DNA of 64,000 nt, from NCBI GenBank assembly GCA_020055645.1, contig CM034549.1:6634001-6698000 (forward strand). The letters run 5' to 3'. This document shows, piece by piece, positions 24,794 to 37,660 of the stretch. The translations under genes and the position numbers were made by a program. The notes beneath the pieces are model-generated. The model was not told the origin of the DNA, made no database searches, and was given only the letters and a program-made list of their open reading frames with translations. Source of the DNA: Tomocerus qinae. Lineage: Eukaryota > Arthropoda > Collembola > Entomobryomorpha > Tomoceridae. Positions within the stretch are counted from its first letter, which is position 1. Every line of letters begins with the position of its first letter.

Positions 24794-24841
24794 ATAGAAA
24801 TATCCCAGGTGAAAATTAAACATAGAAATATCCCAGGTGAA
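24794..24841 (+). repeat. Short direct repeat
   Basis: ATAGAAATATCCCAGGTGAA occurs twice (24794-24813, 24822-24841), separated by 8 bp. Confidence 0.7.
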
Positions 24842-27650
24842 TTGAAAGTTTCTACACGCCTTTAGGGGTAAGGTGACGCCCTTGGAAATATCTATACATT
24901 GTCTGATTATGAAGTCATCTTAAAGAAATCCAGTGAATTGTGGTGGTTAGCTGCCTTGAAAATTCGTGCATTACTTATGCTAATACCTAATTATGTATAC
25001 GGCTAAGGAGCTTGAATACTACTTATAAGAACGGAAGCCAGATCGGTGCATATTAAATTCGAAAGGACTTTCCAGTCTGCTCTTTTGTGTCCTTGGAACA
25101 TACTGGAACAAAATAATAAGGACACAGAAGTATATACACAGTTACCAATAAGCAACTTGGTAGAAAATAAACGGGTGTAAAAAAGGACGTTGTTTAGATT
25201 GACTGTACAGGACATTCTTAGGAGTAAGAGAACTCTTCATACAGACAGACCGTAAATCTGTCTACAGCTATCTGTATATTTATAAATTATGCAAAGTTAT
25301 AGTAGAGAAAATATTTGCACGGTCATTGGCAGATATCTGATTATTTGGATATATTTTTGAATCGCATTTCCAGGTTCCTTACTGTCAAACTCAAAGTTAT
25401 GATTTATGCAGTTCCTAATCCTAAAGCCCATAAAAGCCCCATCCAGTATATCCGAACAGATATCAAATACTCTAATCTAAAAATATACGCAGATATAAGA
25501 CATCCATGATATTATCACATACGGCTTCTGGCTTCTTCACAAATTCGCAACTTATAAGACGTAAAATGTAGTAGCACAACTCTAAGGTTATGCAATAGGT
25601 ATTTAGGCACACTGTAGGTCTGCAAACGGATTTTCCATGACTTCCCTCCCATGTGAACGTTATAGGCAGAGTCAGTTAAGTTGTGCTGGATGTACCTAAT
25701 AGGTATCAACAATTAACGATTTCTTACATAAATTAATTTACGTGCAGTGAGAAAGAAGGAAACAATTGTTCACAGGAAACTGGAACTTGACTACACTTTT
25801 TTTATACATACAAAGTAGGTTGGTAGGTATATCTGTACTTATTAATACATAGTAGCCATGCACATTCACAGGGTACCTAATAAATATACCTCACTCAATA
25901 CAACAGCAAAGCAAAAGCATTCTTTTACACAGAGCTAACTTTCGGGGAGTTTTGAGATTTTATGTACACAGATTTAATTACCCAAAATTTCTTTTTGCCA
26001 AAAAATATCTAGAATTTTATAACGAGTTGGTATTTTTATAAGTAATTACCCTTTGAAGCATTTGAGCTACTTCAATCAAACGGAAAATTGGAAACGGTCA
26101 AAATGTCGAATTTATAGTACAGGGCTATATTTTCTTTTTGTAAGAATTTAAAAAGACGTTTGTAAATATTGGAAAATATTGTAATATTTTGTGTAACTAG
26201 ATACAATTTTGGATGTTGATGCTTATGCTACGTGTTGTCGATCTAAATATTTAAATTCTTTGGAAAATGAAATCTCTAGATTATTACTTGAAAATAGGTA
26301 TTAGGCCTTTATTACGTGAATGATGAGGTGCTGACTGCTGAGAAGGGTGAACCTGTGGGAATTGATTTTATTGTACCTACGCACATTGGCAATTGCGTAA
26401 TACTTGAAAGTTACATATTTAACACCAAGGAATACGTTAACACTATTGTTTATATAGGTATTTGCGTATCAGATAATAATAATTTTTTATATTCATGTAC
26501 TAAATAGTAAAAAATTAAATCGAAAGTATTACACATAGGTACCTAGTACCTACATTATAGGTTGTTGATTTGTTGAAGGTCTTTATATTATAAACTAGGG
26601 CAGAAGAAATAAGGAGCTCTACTGTTGGAAGAGGATATTTCTACTAACAGATTGATGCATCATTAGAAGTTGTCACATGTGTGTCGAAATTTGTTTAATT
26701 TTATGTTAATTGAGTTATATATAAAAAATTATATGCCATTTTGAATAAAATAAAAATATTCCAAATTGTTGTTTATTTTTTGATATATGACATACAAAGA
26801 AAATTAATAAAATGCCTATAGGTTGAAAGAATCTGATGGACAACATTTCCACCAAATATCATCCTCCAATCGATAAAGCCTGGAATTAGTTTTACAGGTG
26901 GACCGGTACATTTACCAATTTTGGCAAAAGTGGTCACAAAATGAGAACATTATATTATTAATGACTTAATTAACAATCCATTCATGTTTTCCAACAGCTG
27001 ACAGCTACATATATCTGAGTGCTCCAGCTGAAGTTAAAGACGCGATACGAAAACTAAAAAAAAAATATATGACCATGACTCATTATTGTACAAATGGTTT
27101 CTGCCTAATGCGTTGTACAATAATTTTGACATTTTGAGATTGCAATGCAATAAATCAAAATTTCAACCTCATTGAAGTAACGGGTCGTTTGGAATAGTGG
27201 CGAGAGTTTCCTTCAACAATAAATACTGAAAACATCAACTACTTAGTAATCAGCTACATTTCCAAAGCTTACTTTTTGTTTCCTTGTTTCTGTGTAATGC
27301 ATATACAGCAAAATATTTTTACCTCTTAGCAAATTGTAAAAAAACGTGGCTTAAGTATAACCATTAAATAGTAGGTTTAAGATATACGTATACTGGGTAG
27401 TGTGTATTTATTTGTCTTTACAGAGGTACCTATTAGTTTCTTAAGGTTCTTTGCTTATTGCTGGTCGTGGGAAGATGTTAACTCGTTTGCCAAGTTCCCT
27501 TGTTACGACATTCTCATTTTCAGATAGGTAGAGAATATAATTTCAATTGCAAGTCCAGCACTGACAGAGAATTATGGAATGAATTGTTTTCGAATTATTG
27601 CTAGTCTAGTACAGTTCACGAATATTCCAATCAAGTAAAACAATTAAATC

Positions 27651-30600
27651 ATGGAGCCGGTAAAAAAAGACGACAATCTACATTCTAAATACACTGATAC
27701 ATGGCATTCTCTTTCAGATGTAGAAGTAAGTATTTTAATCAAGTCAATAATTAATTGTATTTAATAAATAATAAATTATTGTACTAATTTTTTATGACCA
27801 TCTTTTTATTTTTCTGGAAAGGTGATAATGCTGTGTGTCGTCTCACTCGTAGCTGCCATTTTGATCTTGGTATCAGTTCAAGATCAAATCACAGTTTTGT
27901 TAGTTGGCCAAATTTCAGGAATCGTTTTCATAATATTAGTATGGAAAATATTTAATTACCGCTGGATTTATGCTGCAATAACAACAATTCCTAGAGACCT
28001 CAAGTACCTAACACAATCTATAAATCTATAAAATCTATAAAAATCTATAGAATAAATCTATAAAAATTAACTATAAATAAATAAAAGCCTAATTGCTTGT
28101 TAAATAATATGATTATTTTTTATCTAGAGGATTAGTACGTTATGTCAAAATCATTCTTTCAAAACGCGCGGCTAGCAGACAAAATATGACCGTAGCGAAG
28201 GCATTTGCAAAAAATGTGAAAAAACACCCCAAGAAAGCTTGTCTATATTTTGAAGATGAAGTTTGGACTTTTGAAGATGTACTACTTTGAATTGATAATT
28301 TTCACCCAATAACAATACGCACGCACACATTAATAAAAATATATAATTTTTATATTGTAGGTTGACAAAGCTAGCAACAGAATAGCAAATTATTATTTAT
28401 CTCAAGGATTGAAAAAAGGAGATTCTGTGGCTCTGTTCATGGAAAGTCGACCAGAATTTGTCATGATTTGGCTAGGATTATCTAAAGTAAGTATTATTCT
28501 ATTTATTCATTGGCTGCTTTTAATTAATGAATATATAGCTTTGGATTTTTACTACTAATTCCCGATGTATTTTACAGATCGGAGTTATTACCGCATTGAT
28601 TAACTACAGCATCCGTTTGGATTCATTGAGACACTGCATTGAAGTGGCTAATTCCAAAGCTATAATTTATGGACACGAACTATCAGATGGTAAAACATTT
28701 CGTTTCAATGACTTTAATTCGTAGGGTTCGAAAATAGATTGAGGATATTGGCTATGTCAATAAAGGATTTTATATTATTGAAATTATTTGGGGTAGCTGT
28801 GGAAGAAATGTTGAAAAGCAGCAGTTCCACGGCTAAATTACCATTGTACTGTTCGGGTCACGGGAAAGAAACAATTTTCGCCAATGCAATCGATTTGGAT
28901 GAAGAATGGAAAAAATCTCCTTCAACTGCTCCAGTTCTTTCATCTCCTGTCAACCACTCAGATAAAGTGCTTTACATTTACACTTCTGGAACAACTGGTC
29001 TTCCTAAGGCGGCTGTGATCAAACAATCAAGGTTTTTATGCATAAAAATTACTTTTCGACCTAAAATCTGCCTCTGAATTGCAATGGTTTAATAAATATT
29101 TAAATATGGTTAGGTTGCTGTTATTCAGTACCGGTGCGGCTATCTTGATTGGAGTTTCAAGAAACGATATAATTTATGATCCTCTACCTCTGTATCATAC
29201 TGCTGGAGGAATGGTTGGCGTTGGTCAAGCATTGATAACTGGCTGCACTACTGTAATCAGGAGAAAATTTTCCGCCAAATGTTTCTGGGAGGATTGTGCG
29301 AAATATAATTGTACAGTACGTGAAAATAAAAAAAGTGTTTTCGCCATACCTTCATTCAAATCTGAATTTTTTAAGTGCACCATTTATAATTTACTTGATA
29401 TTCCTGAAATAGGCAGCTCAATACATTGGAGAGATTTGTCGCTACCTTCTGAGTCAACCCCCACGACCTTCAGATACAAAACATTCTGTGAAATTCATGT
29501 TTGGCAATGGACTTCGACCACAAATATGGGCAGCTTTCACCAAACGATTTAATATTAGTGGGATTGTCGAAATTTGTAAGTAAAATGTATGTAATAAAAA
29601 TGAATAGATTCTATAATTATTTATAAATTATCAAAATATTTTAATATTTATTGCAGATGGTGCTACTGAAGGAAATTGCAGTATAAGTAAGTCCGTAATA
29701 AAAATAAGCGCAATTATGCGGCGGTTGGGTTTAAGTTTTAATATTTTTTTGTTTTTGCAGTGAATATTGATAATCGAGAGGGAGCTGTCGGATTTGTTTC
29801 TATCATCGCTCCTTCTGCTTACCCAGTCACTTTGATTCGCACTGATGAAATAACTGGAGAACCTCTTCGAAATCCAAAAACTGGTTTGGTTGTTAAATGT
29901 GAACCGCATGAGCTTGGAGAACTCGTTGGAAAAATCGTTGAAAACGATCCTTTACGTGAATTTGAAGGGTGAGTCAATCGTCTTTTAGGGGATTTAGTAA
30001 TTGTTAAATTTAAAAATAGGAAAATGAATTTTATTAGTTTTGAGAAATTATCATGTTTGTATTAAACGATTTGACATTGAAATACTCTTACGTAATGCTA
30101 AATAAAAGGTGGTTATGATTATGATTCCCACAGATATGCTGACGCCAATTCCACGAGTAAAAAAATCATCCGTGATGTATTTTCTAAAGGAGATGCAGCT
30201 TTCCGCACAGGTTCGAAAATAATTTGTGACTGAAAGAAAAAAATGTGCAATACACTATATTTTATGCAACAGTTCATAAAATTTTATAATTTTGACAGGA
30301 GATTTGTTGGAAATGGACGAGTTTGGCTATTTATATTTCAAAGACAGAACTGGAGATACATTCAGATGGAAAGGAGAGAATTGCTCAACTGCAGAAGTAG
30401 AAGCCGTATTGAGTAACATTTGTGGATTGAGAGACGCTGTTGTTTATGGAGTGGAAGTTCCAGGTGCGGATGGGAAATGTGGAATGGCTGCTATTGTAGA
30501 TCCAGAAGAGTCTTTGGATTTAGATTTACTGGCTGCTGGAGTTATTAAAGCCTTACCTGCCTATTCCAGACCATTGTTCTTAAGAATTCTTAAGGAAATG

Positions 30601-30849
30601 GATATGACTGGTAAAATACTATATTTCGTACTCATTTTTATGGTTTTTGGGAATTAACGACAAAAACTTTTAATTGTATAATTTTGAATATGTTTAGGAA
30701 CTTTCAAGATTAAAAAGGTTGACTTGCAAAAAGACGGGTTTGATGTAACCAAACATGAAGATAAAATATACTTCTTCTCCAATGGAAGATACTCTCTTTT
30801 GACTAACGAATTGTACTTAAAAATTCACAATGGTGAAGTAAGGCTCTAG
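27651..30849 (+). CDS. FATP: Long-chain fatty acid transport protein / very-long-chain acyl-CoA synthetase (SLC27 family)
   Basis: Thirteen exons give 674 aa: 27651-27725, 27822-28003, 28128-28278, 28361-28486, 28578-28689, 28797-29031, 29114-29319, 29417-29575, 29657-29686, 29761-29968, 30134-30210, 30299-30610, 30698-30849. Two hydrophobic segments lie at about residues 26-45 and 50-67, followed by an AMP-forming synthetase domain. The P-loop motif is [10 protein letters not shown] (277-286), then [16 protein letters not shown] (416-422) and the FATP signature [13 protein letters not shown] (536-548). The enzyme activates long fatty acids with ATP and CoA and drives uptake at the plasma membrane or ER. 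Exon 7's donor was set at GTGAAA to keep phase (giving CTVPQYIGE); GTACGT four bases earlier would break the frame. The acceptor of exon 7 (GGTTAG) has a weak pyrimidine tract. Confidence 0.93.
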
Positions 30850-30985
30850 TTGGTGGATATTCATTAACAAATATTCTGACCAATTTTACAGTAATGTCGT
30901 TCATTATTCTATAAAATTCTCTTTTTTTCATGTGAACTGAATTCAGAAATACTCAAATTAATGACCTTGTAAATCCTATAAGTAA

Positions 30986-30991
30986 AATAAA
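30986..30991 (+). terminator. AATAAA polyadenylation signal of the FATP gene
   Basis: The hexamer lies 137 bp after the stop codon. Confidence 0.55.
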
Positions 30992-31935
30992 TTCTATTTA
31001 ATTTTTTACAAAAAAGACTCATTAATTGCAGTTAGTTCATGACAGCATAATCTGCATAAATTATGATCATATTTATTTCAGAGGCACTTCGAGAGACTGC
31101 CAGAGTAATCAGCAACCCTGTCAGCTGTGACGGGTCCTTTTAAACTCCTTTTGTTGTCGTTTCCGTCCTTTTTCGTCATTACATTTATAAACAAACATAC
31201 ATGTATTTACATGCAAATACAACATGTAAATCTTGAGACTTGAATAATTTATTATTCTTATCTATTATGCAGATATCGCCGATCCAATTTCTTTTAGTGC
31301 CCTCAAGCAATACTTGATTTTAACCGCGCGGATATTGAATGTACGTAATGTGGTAAATCCGACTGCGACGAGTGTGTTGTGTTATTTTTAATTTGTTCTT
31401 GTATGGTGGAGGTCGGAGGTGGACATGGATAGGTTTGCAATTTTTTACACTAAGTTATAGTCAGTTCCGCTATTCACAACACAACAGTGTTTGCAAAGAT
31501 TAAGATAATGAAGACGAGTCGTAAGAATAACGTTTGAAAATTGTCAAATTCGGAATAGGACGTGGACGGGAGGAACTGCCTGGACCCCTAGACATTAAAG
31601 CTGGCCGCAACTGGCAACACACGCTGGCTATGTAGGTAAGTGAACAATGAAGGTGACCGGACTACAACAGTGCAGTGTCGTACTGAACACGATCAACGAT
31701 TCAACAAACGTACAAATAACGCAATAAACTGACTAACAACTAAACCATATTATTGTTAATAATTTAGCACTCAAACTCCAACATCCAAAGAACAACGAAA
31801 ATCTTATCAGAACAGAACCATTTATTATCGTCATCCCATCCCAGGGCTCTAAAGGCTCCGGTCCAGAACAAGAAGTAGAGATCTCTTGAAGTATCAGTCA
31901 TCAGTTACAATCTAACTAATTGTGAATTGAGAAAA
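30992..31935. other. Intergenic region and probable 5' UTR of the NOL9 gene
   Basis: No coding region is supported. A donor-like GTAGGTAAGTG near 31630 and an acceptor-free 300 bp before the ATG leave room for a non-coding first exon. TCAGTC and TCAGTT motifs lie at about 31895-31907, just upstream of the ATG. Confidence 0.35.
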
Positions 31936-34900
31936 ATGGATAAGTCGCCGGGGAAAAGAAAGGGCAAGAAGCAAGAGAAGAATAAAACTCCAGATAGTAT
32001 CGAGAATTTATCTAAACAAGGAAAATCTTCCAGAAAACCATTTGGAGAGATTTCCTGGCATCAGTCTGGTTCAGAATCAAAACCTGATCCCGCGGAGAAA
32101 GGTAAAAATATTTATCTTTATATATTTGTAAAAGAGAATGAAAGGCTAGATGATTCAAAACCTCAAGTGCGACAAATAATGTTATTTATTATTGTAAACA
32201 TTTGTTTGTTCTTGTCCTAGATAAGTCACACTTGCATGTGCTGAAAGACTCAGAGATCGAAGTCGTTGATTTAGACTCCAGCGATGAGCTAGAAGACGAT
32301 GGAGAGATATCTCTAACCGAATCTTCTGAAAATCCGGATGTTGAAAATATTACCACAGCTGATGAAGTAGCTGATGAAAACAAGGAGGATGATGACTTAT
32401 TCGATAGTCTTGACAATGAATACACTGTAGAAAGTAATGAAGAGAACGAGGATGAATCCAACAACTCATCTGATAGTGAAGATGACAACGAAAGTGGCAA
32501 CTTGTTCGATAGTCTTGAAAATGGAGAGACCCAGGCTGCCAAATTGAATGATTCGTCGCCAGAAAATATCGATGACGACCAAGAAAGCGAGGACTCGACA
32601 GAAATGGACATTTTGTCAGTGAGTGACGGAGAAGATACAGAATTGAATAATTTATCAGAGAGTAATGAAGATGAGAATCCTTCAAGTTTTTCCCGAGATT
32701 TTAGTTCGGATCAGTTAGAAGATGAAATGGAGTCAGAGGACGCAACGAACGATGAACCGCCACCCACAATTCCATTTATGAGGAATTTACAAGATGGAGT
32801 TTTCTATAGAAAAATGGATTCAAACTCAATATTTGTCTCTATTGTTCCTGGAGAGTGTTTGTATTTTTCTGGGAAATGTTCTGTTAAAGTTTTAAAAGGG
32901 GTCGTTGAGATTTATGGATGTCAGTTAACATCAGAAGAACCCAAGCGAGTTGTATTTAGTCCTAAAGGTCATAGTAGTCTTTTATCAATAATATCATTAG
33001 CGAGTGAAAGTGAAATGGACAGAGACATCACTGCAACTCGAAGTAGTTCCATACCCCTATTGGATGAAAATGAAGAGGCAGCAATGATCATCTTAGAATT
33101 ACTTGAGACTGAATGGTGTGAGGGAATTAGAAGTTATTGTCAAGATGGTGAGTCGTTAATTGGACCTCATGCCAATGGAATTGGAACTGGAAAACTTCCA
33201 AAACTTAATGAATTTTCAAACAAACTTGGCTTTCAGCTTATATCGCCTTCTCTTTACGACAAAAGTCGACTTTTTGCAACTTCTCCACTATGGGACGAAG
33301 TTTTATATAATCTTCAATTAGAAGGTATTCTTCTACTTCACATTACAGACAGTATACTAAATGGGAAAAATTGTAATGGATTTATTTTGTAAAATTATAG
33401 TTTTTAGTCAGGATTATTTTACTTATTTTTAGACCACTCGCCACGAATTGCCATATTTGGTGGAAAAGGAGTGGGAAAGTCAACTTTTTTTCGATGGACT
33501 GTCAATAAATGCTTATCGTTGTACGGTCAATCTGTATTATGTATTGACTTGGATCCTGGACAAACGGAGTTTACCCCTCCTGGGCTCATATCTGTTTATT
33601 TATGTCAAGAGCCGTTGCTCGGTCCAAATTTTACTCATTTGGTTCAGCCTCTCAGGTAAATTTTATTTTTACTTTGTTTTTCTTGTGAAGAATGAACATC
33701 ATTGAAATTTGGATTTACTATAACTGTGTCAAATAATCAATTTTGGGAATTATAATGTGAAATGTATAAGTTAATTTTTATTTTTATTCAGGGCTATTTT
33801 CATCGGTTCTATAAACGTTAGCGATTGCCCAACTACTTACAAAAATGCTGTTAAATCACTGTGCGACTTTCTACAAGAAAATGAAGCGTATTCTAATATC
33901 CCTTGGATTATAAACACAATGGGATTTACGATAGGTCCTATAATTTAATTTTGAAATATTTTTCTAGGAACAGTAGCTGTTAAGGAAATAGTAATTAATA
34001 TAATATATGTTGTTATATATAGGACTTGGTCTACATTTGGCGTGTGACATTATCAAAATTTTTCAACCAACTGCTGTTATTCAAATCACAATAGAAAATC
34101 CTAAGCGATCTTTTCCTTTCGAACTAAACTACAAAAATGTGACTGAGTATCATGTTAAAAACAGCATAGGAAGACCGTCCCGCTCACAAAGTGACAGTGA
34201 ATCTACGAAGGAATATCAATTTTTCACTATCGAATCTGTATGCAATGCTAGAAATGAACGAAATCAAAATCCTTGGTATAATATCTTTAACATGTCTAAT
34301 ACCTAACACTTAACATTTGCTGTTTTTAATTTTTAAATATAATTTTTGTCATTTTAAATTCGTAATTTATTATTTTTTTAATGTGGCGTGTAATACTGAT
34401 TTATTTCTAATTCACTTGTTAGTAATATTTTTAACTTAGCTGCTCTTGCTGCTGATTTATTTTCCTTTATTTACTGTACTGGTTAATTTTTGGTTTTTGT
34501 TTGGTAATAGTAATATGTATTTTGATTTGAATTTCGACCCACTAAATTATTTTATTTTGACAATGATGATGTGATCATTTAATTAAGATATCTACGAGAA
34601 AATTTTGCCAAGTGATGATTTTCTTAAAATTGATTTTTAGGGGCGGTCGTCCAAAAGATTTAAGAGAAAATGTCATCGTTTCGTATTTTGCCCAACTAAT
34701 TGGCTCTACGACTGACTGCAGCTTCCTATCCATCATCCCTTACCAGTAATGAAATTTTCTTTCAAAACAAATATAGCTTTAATAATTATGTGAAGGAATA
34801 CTAATTTTTGTCTTTTCTATAGAGTTAAACTGGAGGATGTGGCAATTGGGACAATGAGTTCTAATCTCTCCTACGAAAATATATTACGCGCTATTAATGG

Positions 34901-35297
34901 GAATCTTGTGGCTCTTTGTGAGTTTCCTCAAAGCTCTTTCTTATCCAACACTACCGGATCAGAAAATTACAATCGAAAGTACATCCTAAATGGATCTTCT
35001 GTGATGAATTTGTGCTTTGGCTACGGAGTGGTGCGAGGAATGGATGTACAAAGCGGATTACTATTCGTGGTTACTCCGGTGCCTTTAGAAATTCTGACGG
35101 GGAAAGTAAATGCAATTATAGCAGCGGGAGCAATAGGGTTACCAATTCAGTTTTATGTCAATGGAACAAATGAAAATTCGGAATTACCCTACATCAGTCG
35201 AAGAGGTTCTAGCAAAACAAAACTGGATAATGCAGCTAAGAAGCACTTTAACTATAAGCGAACAGTCCCTAAAGTTGTAAAAAATTCCTTACGGTAG
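31936..35297 (+). CDS. NOL9: Polynucleotide 5'-hydroxyl-kinase NOL9/Grc3
   Basis: Seven exons give 822 aa: 31936-32101, 32221-33324, 33433-33655, 33792-33934, 34023-34275, 34641-34745, 34823-35297. A basic Lys-rich N-terminus is followed by a long acidic Asp/Glu/Ser region (about 60-240) and a beta-rich domain. The kinase P-loop GGKGVGKST is at 433-441, with DLDPGQTEF from residue 462 and NTMGF...GLGL motifs in exons 4-5. In eukaryotes the family phosphorylates RNA 5' ends in the nucleolus during removal of ITS2 from pre-rRNA. The exon 2 donor is uncertain: GTATTC (33325) is used here, but GTATAC 36 bp downstream keeps the same phase and would add 12 aa. The first in-frame ATG is taken as start. 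Confidence 0.9.
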
Positions 35298-35371
35298 CAA
35301 AATTCTAATTTTATGAATTATATTTGACAAATGAAGAAATCTGTTCACTAATTCACCAAATGTCTTTTATT

Positions 35372-35377
35372 ATTAAA
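35372..35377 (+). terminator. ATTAAA polyadenylation signal, NOL9
   Basis: The hexamer lies 75 bp after the stop codon. Confidence 0.35.
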
Positions 35378-36014
35378 TTCTCACGTCACATAATTCCAGT
35401 AAAACCTTGCAATTGTAATTTAATTGTTAGTATTGAAGTGATACTAATGTACATGACCTTCACATTATTCCTTAAATTTAAATCTGCTTGAAACAAAAGA
35501 CATCTTTACTTATGACTCTACTCTGCAAACTTCAAATGTATCAAACTCAATGGGGGTTCATACCGTTATTAGAGCTAAGTCATTACTTAAGCTATGGGGA
35601 TAGGAGGCAAATACTTTAGGATGTGATACACACACTAACTTGATGTATTTTTGGTTCTAATTTTTGATTTTGCACTGCCTTTATTATGCCAATACAAATA
35701 TTTTAAACAGCTTTTCACACTAAATGCCAATTTGCCTTTTTGTGATATGAATTTAGGTATTCCTTTTGGAAGAAATCAAATAAACTACAGTCATATATAA
35801 ATGTAACAGGAGATTTTTGTTGATGAATTGATAATAAAACCTTGGTTAAAAATAATTTTATAGAAAGTGTGTTACATAATGTTGTGTTACAATTACAAGT
35901 GGTCTATTTTTCGTTTTTGCATTTTTCATTTTCAAAAGCTCTTTCGTATGTGAAATAAATTATAATATTTTGAACGTGAACATTTGTTTCTGAAGACTGA
36001 ATTAGATTGTGGGA
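35378..36014. other. Intergenic, between two converging genes
   Basis: It is AT-rich and nothing coding is supported. Confidence 0.5.
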
Positions 36015-36020
36015 TTTATT
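36015..36020 (-). terminator. AATAAA polyadenylation signal of the Gly/Pro/Gln-rich gene
   Basis: TTTATT on the + strand reads AATAAA on the - strand, 80 nt past the stop codon. Confidence 0.5.
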
Positions 36021-36099
36021 AGTCAAAAATGAAAATTGCCGATAAACTAACTAGCTAGTTAACTAATTACTTCCAACGACAGATTTACATGATTATAAC

Positions 36100-37010
36100 T
36101 TATCCTTGAGGAGGTGGTGGTCTCTGGAACCCACCTTGTGGAGGTCCTTGGAATCCTCCTTGTGGAGGTCCTTGGAATCCTCCTTGTGGTGGTCCTTGGA
36201 ATCCACTTTGAGGTGGTCTCTGGAAGCCTCCTTGAAATTGTCCTTGAGGAGGCTGTTGTCCTTGGGGAGGTTGTTGTCCTTGAGGAGGTTGTTGTCCTTG
36301 AGGAGGTTGTTGTCCTTGTGGAGGTTGTTGTCCTTGTGGGGGTTGTTGTCCTTGGGGAGGTTGTTGTCCTTGGGGAGGTTGTTGTCCTTGGGGAGGTTGT
36401 TGTCCTTGTGGGGGCTGTTGTCCTTGAGGTGGTCTTTGGGATCCTCCCTGGGGTGGTCCTTGAAATCCGCCTTGTGGGGGACCTTGGAATCCGCCTTGTG
36501 GGGGACCTTGGAATCCGCCTTGTGGGGGACCTTGGAATCCGCCTTGTGGGGGACCTTGGAATCCTCCTTGTGGGGGACCTTGGAATCCGCCTTGTGGGGG
36601 ACCTTGGAACCCTCCTTGTGGGGGACCTTGGAACCCTCCTTGTGGGGGACCTTGGAATCCTCCTTGTGGGGGACCTTGGGATCCTCCCTGTGGAGGTCTT
36701 CCTCCAGGTCTCTGGGCCTAAAAAATTAAATTCATACAATGATTTGAATCTAATAGTGGCAATCAAAAGATTTAAGCTAGATTAAATATTTTCAAATCAA
36801 AAAGATAGATATAATTTTTCTAGATTATTGCCTAGAATCTTTCCCTTGCTGTGATTGAATACAGTAAATGTTTCTTCTCCAATCATTAATTAAACCCAAA
36901 TTATAGCCAATACAAGGGAAAGAAAAATGATCAGCTTTAAAGAAAAATGATCAGCTTACAGAAATGGCAACGACCGCTGTCGCCAGAAAGATGCAGACGA
37001 AAAACTTCAT
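36100..37010 (-). CDS. Secreted Gly/Pro/Gln-rich repeat protein
   Basis: Two exons on the - strand (37010-36960 and 36717-36100) encode 222 aa. Exon 1 is a signal peptide (MKFFVCIFLATAVVAIS); the intron has a GTAAGC donor and a TTTTTTAG acceptor at a phase-0 boundary. The mature protein is almost only Gly, Pro, Gln and a few Phe. About ten GGFQGPPQ units (8 aa, 24 bp) are followed by about ten PPQGQQ units (6 aa, 18 bp), then a few more GGFQGPPQ/R units ending in PPPPQG. This frame is chosen over longer frames in the same repeats because only it has a signal peptide, a proper intron and a stop. A secreted structural or adhesive protein is possible, but no function is recognised. Confidence 0.8.
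36246..36700 (-). repeat. Two adjoining coding minisatellites (18-bp and 24-bp units)
   Basis: An 18-bp unit (GGAGGTTGTTGTCCTTGG on the + strand) repeats about ten times from 36246 to 36425. A 24-bp unit containing GGGGGACCTTGGAAT repeats about ten times from 36440 to 36700. Both lie in frame inside exon 2. Confidence 0.85.
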
Positions 37011-37660
37011 CTTGAAATAATACCAATTATACTTGCAGAAATGAAGTTAGAAATCCCTTTCGAAGACTAGTGCAATTACACAGAACATTCCTCGTTTTTA
37101 TACAATAATCGGTTTTCTAACAATCACCATGTTAAGCGAGGTGATCCCACATTCTACACACTGCATAGTGCTTTTCTACTTGTAATGTAATATTACCATT
37201 AATTTTTTGCATTATATAACGTGTACCAAAAGGGTGTAAGAGTGTACATAACGATTGAAAATATTTAATATGGCTTTGTTAGAATTTTGATTTGTTAGTG
37301 TGCCTGTCTAGAATTGAAAGGCCATCATTCAGCTGAAGTTAAACAGACAATGGGGGTAGGATTATTTACATAATATTAGTAGTATCATCTCACCATTCTA
37401 TATTTAGCATTAAAATATACCAAATGAAAAGAATGGATGGAAAATTATTTAGAAATTATTCATCGCATTCGTTTCTACCAGTTTCTACCATTTTTGCTAG
37501 TTAATACAAATTAACAGGGACGGTTTAATCTATTGCGGCGATGAAAATGGTGCAAAGTACAAGCACAATAAATGTAGTCTTTAGTTCCACCCAGGTGTTA
37601 ATGCAGATTTGCAGAATATTGAAGATTGTATGCTCAGGATATAGCACAGGGTTTTTAGTT
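37011..37660. other. Upstream region of the Gly/Pro/Gln-rich gene
   Basis: No coding region is supported. It would contain the - strand promoter. Confidence 0.4.

Larger units (their letters stand above)
22066..27650. other. 5.6-kb intergenic region, no gene recognised
   Basis: It is AT-rich and holds only short frames without family resemblance. It has one hAT-like MITE (23184-23344) and a 20-bp direct repeat (24794-24813 and 24822-24841). It contains the 5' flanks of the divergent SDR and FATP genes. Confidence 0.5.

Noticed and set aside
26316-26507. 63-codon frame in the 5.6-kb spacer
   Set aside because: It has no homology I recognise and no flanking splice sites that extend it.
29079-29552. 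157-aa continuous frame in the FATP gene
   Set aside because: It runs through an intron. Splicing at 29319/29417 restores the conserved QYIGE and YLLSQPPRP motifs.
32189-32685. Ser-rich frames on the - strand opposite NOL9 exon 2
   Set aside because: They mirror the acidic Asp/Glu/Ser coding stretch of NOL9 and have no independent support.
36059-36766. Long frames of Arg/Pro/Thr or Leu/Trp/Ser repeats overlapping the Gly/Pro/Gln gene on both strands
   Set aside because: They are other-frame readings of the same coding minisatellite, without signal peptide or splice support; the GGFQGPPQ frame has both.
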